Below are positions 27,457-33,039 of a DNA stretch of 64,000 bases, in pieces (positions within the stretch are counted from its first letter, which is position 1; each line of letters begins with the position of its first letter). The notes under the pieces are model-generated. The model did not search any database, was not told where the DNA came from, and was given only the letters and a program-made list of their open reading frames with translations. The translations under genes and the position numbers were made by a program. Origin of the DNA: Lentimicrobium saccharophilum. GTDB lineage: Bacteria > Bacteroidota > Bacteroidia > Bacteroidales > Lentimicrobiaceae. The stretch covers positions 1,242,968-1,306,967 of the forward strand of contig NZ_DF968182.1 in the NCBI RefSeq assembly GCF_001192835.1. Direction: 5' to 3'.

Positions 27457-28074
27457 ATGATACATATTCGTTTTCTGGTTGCACTGTTATTTATTCCGGC
27501 TTCATCGCTGCTGTCACAGACTTTTAACAGCAGGGCTTTCAGCCCGTTTTCCCCGGGGGCCGGATTACCGCTGTGGACAGCACAAACCATGCCTGCATTC
27601 AGTTTACAAACAGGGGCGGAATTCGGCATGTTCAACAACGGAAGCATGCTTAACACCTATCTGGCCCCGGTTTTCAGCCAGCCGTTGGGGAAAAAGCTGA
27701 CCTTGTCGGCAGGTGCCATGATCAGTAATACGACTTTTCACAATGTATGGATGTTTGATCAGGCAGGGGAATTATCGGATTTCAGTGGCAATCTGACTAC
27801 TATGACGCTGTTCGGAAGTGGCTCTTACCAGTTAAACGACCGGGTTACGGTGACGGGTGCCGCTTACAAAACCATCAATCCTGCTTTCAACAGCCGGCTG
27901 AGCCCCGACAATCTTCGGATGGAAGCACAGGGAGTCAGTATGGGCGTGGGATACCGGATTAACGACAACCTGCATATAGGGGCTGAAATCAGGATGCAAC
28001 AGGGAAATTCCAGCTTTTACACACCATTTGCTAATCCTGCAACTCCCTTCAGGAATAGCTTATTTGGTTTCTGA
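27457..28074 (+). CDS. Secreted protein of unknown function, probable small outer-membrane barrel
   Basis: 205 residues. A signal peptide (IRFLVALLFIPASSLLSQT), then alternating strands with Gly/aromatic turns (LSAGAMISNTTFHNVWMF; VSMGVGYRINDNLHIGAEIR) and a C-terminal Phe (SLFGF). These features predict a short beta-barrel of about eight strands. The Ser/Pro/Gly-rich N-terminus (SPFSPGAGLP) may be exposed. I do not recognise a family. It is 31 bp upstream of yaaA, perhaps on the same transcript. Confidence 0.7.
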   Translation: MIHIRFLVALLFIPASSLLSQTFNSRAFSPFSPGAGLPLWTAQTMPAFSLQTGAEFGMFNNGSMLNTYLAPVFSQPLGKKLTLSAGAMISNTTFHNVWMFDQAGELSDFSGNLTTMTLFGSGSYQLNDRVTVTGAAYKTINPAFNSRLSPDNLRMEAQGVSMGVGYRINDNLHIGAEIRMQQGNSSFYTPFANPATPFRNSLFGF

Positions 28075-28105
28075 ATAGTCCATCATTAACATTAAAGTAC
28101 GTCAG

Positions 28106-28870
28106 ATGCTGATCATTATTTCTCCCAGCAAAACCCTTGATTTTGAAAATAAAACAAGCATCAGAAGTGGTGCTGAACCCGAAATGATCTCACGGTCGAA
28201 AAAGCTGGTTTCGTTGCTGAAGAAAAAAACGCCCCGGCAATTGGCTGAATTAATGGATATCAGTCCGAAATTAGCCGAACTTAACGCGTTGCGCTACAGC
28301 GAGTGGACGTTTCCCTTTCCCGAAGGGAAAAGCCGGCCGGCCCTGGCAGCCTTCAAGGGCGATGTTTATGAAGGGCTCAAAGCATGGGAACTGACAGACG
28401 GACAAATAGACTTTGCTGACAACCATCTGCGGATACTCTCCGGTCTTTACGGCATCCTGAAGCCGACTGACCTGATACTGCCCTACCGGCTTGAGATGGG
28501 CACTGCATTGCAAGGGAAAGACTACAAAAACCTTTATCAGTTCTGGGGCGAATCAATCACAAAAAGCACCCGAAAGGCTTTGAGAGATTCAGGTTCTGAT
28601 ATACTGATAAACCTGGCCTCTGACGAATATGCAAAAGCAATAGATTTCAAGGCGCTTAAAGCAAGGATAATAACGCCTGCATTCAGGGAATTCCGCGACG
28701 GTAAATATAAGTTTGTCAGTTTCAATGCCAAGCGCGCCCGCGGCCTGATGACCCGGTTTGCGATCGACCGCAGAATCAGCGACCCTGATGATTTCAAGCA
28801 TTTTGATTATGAGGGCTATGGATATATGGAAGGGCTTTCAAAAGGAGATCAGTGGGTATTTGTCAGATAG
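28106..28870 (+). CDS. yaaA: Peroxide stress protein YaaA (DUF328/UPF0246)
   Basis: 254 residues, cytosolic. Begins with the family signature LIIISPSKTLDFE and contains WTFPFPEGKSRPALAAFKGD, LRILSGLYGILKPTDLILPY and RLEMGT, all strongly conserved in the family. E. coli YaaA lowers intracellular free iron during peroxide stress and so limits Fenton damage to DNA. Full length. The repeat array begins 140 bp downstream. Confidence 0.95.
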   Translation: MLIIISPSKTLDFENKTSIRSGAEPEMISRSKKLVSLLKKKTPRQLAELMDISPKLAELNALRYSEWTFPFPEGKSRPALAAFKGDVYEGLKAWELTDGQIDFADNHLRILSGLYGILKPTDLILPYRLEMGTALQGKDYKNLYQFWGESITKSTRKALRDSGSDILINLASDEYAKAIDFKALKARIITPAFREFRDGKYKFVSFNAKRARGLMTRFAIDRRISDPDDFKHFDYEGYGYMEGLSKGDQWVFVR

Positions 28871-29009
28871 CATTTAATAGCTGCAATGGTCGGTTTAAGC
28901 AGATAAGCGCATAAAATCCTTCGGGAATTCCCTCTCCCGAAACACAACTGTAATTCATCAGAATTTTAAGTTCAACCAACCCAGGCGAGTCAAAACGTAT
29001 ATAAGATAA

Positions 29010-29863
29010 GGACATCAGCCCCCGGCTGATGTTTTAGTTTAACAGGCAGAAGAAACAAGAAAAAATCACCAGTTTACAGGGGATGACCTGCGGTTATCCC
29101 CCGGGGGGGCTTCAGACAATCAGGACATCAGCCCCCAGCTGATGTTTTAGTTTAACAGGCAGGATAAACAAGAAAAGGATCACCTGTTTGCGGGGGATTA
29201 CCTGCGGTTATCCCCCGGGGGAGGGCTTCAGACAATCAGGACATCAGCCCCCGGCTGATGGTTTAGTTTAACAGGCAGGATAAACAAGAAAAGGATCACC
29301 TGTTTGCGGGGGATTACCTGCGGTGATCCCACGGGGGAGGGCTTCAGACAAACAGGACATCAGCCCCCGGCTGATGTTTTAGTTTAACAGACAGTTGAAA
29401 CAAGAAAAGGATCACCTGTTTACAAGGGATTACCTGCGGTGATCCCACGGGGGGAGGGGCTTCAGACAATCAGGACATCAGCCCACGGCTGATGGTTTAG
29501 TTTAACAGGCAGGAGAAACAAGAAAAGGATCACCTGTTTGCGGGGGATTACCTGCGGTGATCCCACGGGGGAGGGCTTCAGACAAACAGGACATCAGCCC
29601 CCGGCTGATGTTTTAGTTTAACAGACAGTTGAAACAAGAAAAGGATCACCTGTTTACAAGGGATTACCTGCGGTGATCCCCCGGGGAGGAAGCTTCAGAC
29701 AATCAGGACATCAGCCCACGGCTGATGTTTTAGTTTAACAGGCAGTAGAAACAAGAAAAGGATCACCTGTTTACAAGGGATTACCTGCGGTGATCCCACG
29801 GGGGGAGGGGCTTCAGACAATCAGGACATCAGCCCCCGGCTGATGTTTTAGTTTAACAGGCAG
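29010..29863. repeat. Tandem array of seven full and one partial 113-118-bp hairpin repeats
   Basis: Units begin at 29010, 29123, 29239, 29355, 29473, 29589, 29706 and 29824, each with GGACATCAGCC. Each unit has (1) a perfect hairpin CATCAGCC-CCC-GGCTGATG (sometimes CAC in the loop) followed by TTTTAGTTTAACAGGCAG, so it looks like a plus-strand terminator; (2) an A-rich spacer; and (3) a second structured part in which GGATCACC or GGGGATTACC can pair with GGTGATCCC. Unit lengths are mostly not multiples of three and there is no open frame, so it is noncoding. Units 3-4 closely match units 5-6, a sign of block duplication. The array lies between yaaA and a tRNA-Ser gene. Confidence 0.9.
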
Positions 29864-29904
29864 GAAGCTCAGACGAGTCTGACTTACTGCCTGTTAAACT
29901 AAAA
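29846..29904. repeat. Inverted repeat joining the array end to the tRNA-Ser terminator
   Basis: TTTTAGTTTAACAGGCAG at 29846-29863 is exactly complementary in reverse to 29887-29904. The 23 bp between contain the palindrome CAGACGAGTCTG (29870-29881). The whole could extrude as a cruciform, or form one long stem-loop in RNA. The right arm is the distal end of the tRNA-Ser terminator. Confidence 0.85.
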
Positions 29905-29924
29905 TGCCCCGCTTGCGCGGGGCA
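29895..29924 (-). terminator. Rho-independent terminator of tRNA-Ser
   Basis: TGCCCCGC (29905-29912) and GCGGGGCA (29917-29924) form a perfect 8-bp stem; on the minus strand it is followed by TTTTAGTTT. The flanks (AATCAGGA before, TTTTAGTTTAACAGGCAG after) are the same as those of the hairpin in the tandem repeat units. Confidence 0.85.
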
Positions 29925-29935
29925 TCCTGATTGGC

Positions 29936-30025
29936 TGGCGGAGAGAAAGGGATTCGAACCCTTGGTACCCGTAAGGGTACAACGGTTTTCGAGACCGCCC
30001 CATTCGACCGCTCTGGCATCTCTCC
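29936..30025 (-). tRNA. tRNA-Ser (anticodon CGA)
   Basis: 90 nt on the minus strand. The 7-bp acceptor stem begins GGAGAG and pairs with CTCTCC, with discriminator G and an encoded CCA (plus-strand 29936-29938). The anticodon loop reads CTCGAAA, giving anticodon CGA for the codon UCG. There is a long variable arm (TGTACCCTTACGGGTACC) as expected for tRNA-Ser, and the T loop reads GGTTCGAATCC. Its terminator follows directly. Confidence 0.97.
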
Positions 30026-30042
30026 GGAATCGTTTGGGATTG

Positions 30043-30050
30043 CAAAATTA
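30043..30050 (-). promoter_or_regulatory. Candidate -7 element of the tRNA-Ser promoter
   Basis: The minus strand reads TAATTTTG, a full match to TAnnTTTG, 18 bp before the mature tRNA 5' end. A TTTG lies 23 bp further upstream (plus-strand 30074-30077), a slightly long spacing. Confidence 0.5.
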
Positions 30051-30174
30051 GCAAATTATTATTAGTACAGAACCAAATAATTCCTCACTTTTACCTCTTT
30101 AAAAATAAGTGTGGCACAGTTATTGAAATTTACGGCAGAAATAAACCCTGATCTTATCACCAAGCATCTAAACT

Positions 30175-30987
30175 ATGTATAAAAAAATCCTTCTTGCAAC
30201 ACTGACTCTGCTGGTATTTATTGGCAGTCTTTCCGCCCAGGATATCATCATGAAAAAAAACAATGATCTCATTAAATGTAAAATCAGGGAGATCGGACTG
30301 GATGAGATTAAATATAATCTACCGGAATATTCAGCTGACGTTTTATTTTCAATTGATAAGGATAAAATCATCAAGATTATTTTCGAAAATGGCCAGGAGA
30401 TGGAGTTTCAGAAAGAAATGACAAATCCTGAAAATTACCTCGACAATAAAAAGAATGTGCTGAAAATTGATTTTCTGTCTCCGCTGACCGGCAATACTAC
30501 TTTTGCTTACGAGCGCAGTCTGAGACCCGGCCGGAGTGTTGAAGCCACCCTGGGCATCATCGGTCTCGGTGTGGATGCCGGCGACAGAAACCCGGGCGGA
30601 GTTTTCACCCGGTTCGGGTACAAGTTTATCAAGGACCCGGACTTTTATCTGCGCGGGATGCGTTATGCCCATATCCTGAAAGGCAGTTATTTAAAGCCAG
30701 AGATTGCTGTTGGATTCTTTAATCACGACACATGGATGTACAGAGATTATTCAAGCAGTTATTATGAAGAAAGCAGGGAAAGCGTTTTCTCGGGAACCAT
30801 ACAACTGGTAATCGGCAAACAGTGGATTGTTGACAATGCCTTTGCTGTTGATTTTTTTGGAGGCATCGGCTACGGGTTTACCACCGACGAGTCATACACC
30901 CCTTACCATTACGGCTACAGTGTGATGGACGAGAGCTTCCCGATGGCCTTTTCTGCAGGACTGAAGATCGGGTATCTATTCAAATAG
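30175..30987 (+). CDS. Conserved secreted protein of unknown function
   Basis: 270 residues. A signal peptide (KILLATLTLLVFIGSLSAQ), then a short domain common at the N-terminus of Bacteroidota surface proteins (DIIMKKNNDLIKCKIREIGL, DEIKYNLPEY, DKIIKIIFENGQEM). The second part is a probable beta-barrel (FDFLSPLTGNTTFAYERSL-like strand, GRSVEATLGIIGLGVDAG, VDFFGGIGYGFTTDES) ending AFSAGLKIGYLFK. The mix of an N-terminal small domain and a C-terminal barrel is frequent in the phylum but uncharacterised. A terminator follows at 31021. Confidence 0.75.
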   Translation: MYKKILLATLTLLVFIGSLSAQDIIMKKNNDLIKCKIREIGLDEIKYNLPEYSADVLFSIDKDKIIKIIFENGQEMEFQKEMTNPENYLDNKKNVLKIDFLSPLTGNTTFAYERSLRPGRSVEATLGIIGLGVDAGDRNPGGVFTRFGYKFIKDPDFYLRGMRYAHILKGSYLKPEIAVGFFNHDTWMYRDYSSSYYEESRESVFSGTIQLVIGKQWIVDNAFAVDFFGGIGYGFTTDESYTPYHYGYSVMDESFPMAFSAGLKIGYLFK

Positions 30988-31020
30988 AAAAAAGACTTTC
31001 AAAACCCATAACAAGATAAG

Positions 31021-31070
31021 TCCGGCCGGCGCTACCACCCCTAAAGCTGCAGGCCGGATTAATTCTTTTT
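31021..31070 (+). terminator. Terminator of the gene ending at 30987
   Basis: TCCGGCC at 31021-31027 pairs with GGCCGGA at 31052-31058 around a 24-nt loop; TTAATTCTTTTT follows. Confidence 0.7.
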
Positions 31071-31159
31071 ATTCCCATCCTTACCGGCAATGAATCAGCG
31101 CTTTCTGTCCGGGGTTATAAATGCCACCGTACCCTTAGATAGAAAATGATTTTTTTTCA

Positions 31160-31175
31160 ACGCAAACGTTTGCAT
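31160..31175. promoter_or_regulatory. PurR/LacI-family operator-like palindrome
   Basis: ACGCAAACGTTTGCAT contains the perfect 12-bp palindrome GCAAACGTTTGC and differs from the classical PurR consensus ACGCAAACGTTTGCGT at one position. Operators of this form, with a central CG step, bind LacI/GalR-family regulators. It is 137 bp upstream of the candidate -7 box of the act operon. No LacI-type gene lies in this window. Confidence 0.45.
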
Positions 31176-31288
31176 TTTATTTTATTCAGGCATATTGAAA
31201 TCCAATCAGTTACATGTATAGAAATAGCTCACTACTTACTTAGACTGTGTATAATTAGAAGATTGTCATCACTTTATTGAAAACTTTT

Positions 31289-31320
31289 TTTGAAAGATTG
31301 TGTTTTGTGCACTAAATTCG
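31289..31320 (+). promoter_or_regulatory. Candidate promoter of the act operon
   Basis: TTTG at 31289-31292 and TAAATTCG at 31313-31320 (7 of 8 to TAnnTTTG) are separated by 20 bp. The transcript would begin near 31327. Confidence 0.45.
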
Positions 31321-31460
31321 CATTATAAGAACTGCCGGAAACTGACACACACAATCCGGGAATCCGAATTTTTACATGACGTCTGACTACACACTGGGAC
31401 TGCATTTTTTTTTAGAATACAATGCCGGAGTTTTTCATCTGCCGGCTGACGAATTATAGT

Positions 31461-31497
31461 ATGGTTTGATCCTTCGGGATCAAACCATTTTGTTTTT
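31461..31497 (+). terminator. Terminator-like hairpin with UUCG loop in the act leader
   Basis: ATGGTTTGATCC (31461-31472) and GGATCAAACCAT (31477-31488) form a perfect 12-bp stem closed by a TTCG tetraloop, followed by TTTGTTTTT. It is a canonical intrinsic terminator shape, but it sits between the candidate promoter and the first gene. It could therefore be an attenuator, or the end of a short leader RNA. Confidence 0.75.
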
Positions 31498-31538
31498 AAA
31501 GATATTCCGAATTGAACCATAACACACAGCAAACCGCT

Positions 31539-32990
31539 ATGAGGCACTCTATCGCGACATCCATCTTCAGAAAGGCAATTGCCGGGATTCTTCCGCTCTT
31601 TGTTCTGTCGATATTTCTTCCGGCCGGGTCAATGGCCCAGAATGATGGTAAAAAGTTGTTTGAAAAGCATTGCACGGTTTGTCACAAACTGGGCGAGGGT
31701 AAACTTGTCGGGCCTGAACTGGTTGGAATCACCAAGGTCCGCGAAAGGGAGTGGCTGGTAAAGTTTATCAGAAATTCCAAGGAACTGATCGATGCCGGTG
31801 ATCCGATCGCCGTGAAGGTATTTGAAGAAAACAATAAAATTCCGATGCAGGCTTTTACTAACCTGTCTGATGCCGAGATCAACGGCATCATCGATTACAT
31901 CGAAAACTGGGAGCCCCCGAAAGCACAGGAATTTACAGCTGATGTCAATAAAAAGGACGGTTTTACGGAAACTGAAATTCTGCGGGGTGAGCGGATGTTT
32001 TACGGCCTGATCCCTTTTGAAAACGGAGGAACTACCGCCTGTAATTCATGCCATTACACCAAAAACAGCGACAGCCTCAACTGGAATCCTTCAGCCATGG
32101 ATCTGGCACATGCCTTTATGGAAAAGGATGGGATGAATATTTATGCCTCAATGAGCGAGCCGGCTTCATCGGTGATGGAAAAAGCCCACGCGGATTATAA
32201 ACTGAATGAGCAGGAGATATATTACATCTCAGCCTATCTTTCTCATTTAGTACACAAGGAAATTAAACCATTCAAAATTTTCCCGACCCGCTTACTGATA
32301 TTTATTTTGTTTGCAGTCCTGATGACACTGGCACTGATCGACCTGATTTTCACCCGTAAAGTCCGGTATCGGTTCATTCATGTCATCATTCTGATGGTCG
32401 GCATCGCTGTTCATTTTAATATTGCCATGGTTGAAGCACAGAATCTGAGCCGTACAAAGGATTATGCACCCGATCAGCCCATAAAATTCTCTCATAAAAT
32501 CCATGCCGGCGACAATCAGACCGATTGCCAGTATTGCCATCATATTGCCGACCAAAGCAAATCGGCCGGAATCCCTTCAAACGATGTTTGCATGAACTGC
32601 CACAATGTTGTTCAGGAAGGACGGAATTCAGGCAAATTTGAAATCAACAAAATCCTCCGTGCACAGAAAACCGGAAAACCCATTGAATGGATCAGGATTC
32701 ACAATATGCAGGAACATGTGTTCTTCAGCCATGCCCAGCATGTGAATGCCGGGAAAATTGCCTGTGAAACCTGCCATGGCCCGGTGGCTGAAATGGATAT
32801 TATGCGGCAGTTCTCCGACCTGTCGATGGGCTGGTGTATTGATTGCCACCGCAACACCAGGGTGAATTTCAAAGACAATGAATATTACTCAACCTACATG
32901 AAGTTGCATGACGAACTGAAATCAGGCAAAATTGACTCTGTCACCGTAGAACAGATCGGTGGACTTGATTGCATGAAGTGCCACTATTAA
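31539..32990 (+). CDS. actA: Alternative complex III subunit ActA, multihaem cytochrome c
   Basis: 483 residues from the ATG at 31539 (a TTG at 31512 is a less likely start). A signal peptide ends GSMAQ. The N-terminal half is a c-type domain with two CxxCH sites, CTVCH (about residue 45) and CNSCH (about 168). Then come two hydrophobic helices (LLIFILFAVLMTLALIDLIF and FIHVIILMVGIAVHF). The C-terminal half has five more CxxCH: CQYCH, CMNCH, CETCH, CIDCH and CMKCH, the pentahaem module of ActA. ACIII oxidises menaquinol and passes electrons to the oxidase. Seven sites in total is more than the pentahaem subunit usually described. Confidence 0.93.
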   Translation: MRHSIATSIFRKAIAGILPLFVLSIFLPAGSMAQNDGKKLFEKHCTVCHKLGEGKLVGPELVGITKVREREWLVKFIRNSKELIDAGDPIAVKVFEENNKIPMQAFTNLSDAEINGIIDYIENWEPPKAQEFTADVNKKDGFTETEILRGERMFYGLIPFENGGTTACNSCHYTKNSDSLNWNPSAMDLAHAFMEKDGMNIYASMSEPASSVMEKAHADYKLNEQEIYYISAYLSHLVHKEIKPFKIFPTRLLIFILFAVLMTLALIDLIFTRKVRYRFIHVIILMVGIAVHFNIAMVEAQNLSRTKDYAPDQPIKFSHKIHAGDNQTDCQYCHHIADQSKSAGIPSNDVCMNCHNVVQEGRNSGKFEINKILRAQKTGKPIEWIRIHNMQEHVFFSHAQHVNAGKIACETCHGPVAEMDIMRQFSDLSMGWCIDCHRNTRVNFKDNEYYSTYMKLHDELKSGKIDSVTVEQIGGLDCMKCHY

Positions 32991-33039
32991 AAGCATTTTC
33001 TGAAACCTGCATTATCAGGCATTTAATAAAAAGATTTAA

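Larger units (their letters stand above)
30988..31538. other. 551-bp regulatory region upstream of the respiratory operon
   Basis: No protein-like frame on either strand. In order it holds the terminator of the preceding gene (31021-31070), a PurR/LacI-like palindrome (31160-31175), a candidate promoter (31289-31320), T-rich stretches, and a strong hairpin with a UUCG loop 51 bp before the actA ATG. The leader of the operon would be about 210 nt long. Confidence 0.6.

Noticed and set aside
28919-28941. Hairpin TTCGGGA/TCCCGAA after yaaA as a terminator
   Set aside because: No T tract follows on either strand; the array hairpins are better terminator candidates.
29010-29900. CRISPR array
   Set aside because: Units of 113-118 bp are near-identical along their complete length, without unique spacers, and there are no cas genes.
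29851-29903. Integron attC-like site (GTTTAAC ... GTTAAAC)
   Set aside because: The two 7-mers fit attC core patterns and frame a paired region, but array units carry only one of them, there are no cassette ORFs and no integrase. The pairing is explained by the inverted tRNA terminator.
30168-30374. Short frames antisense to the gene at 30175
   Set aside because: Shadows of the plus-strand gene, which has a signal peptide and domain-like sequence.
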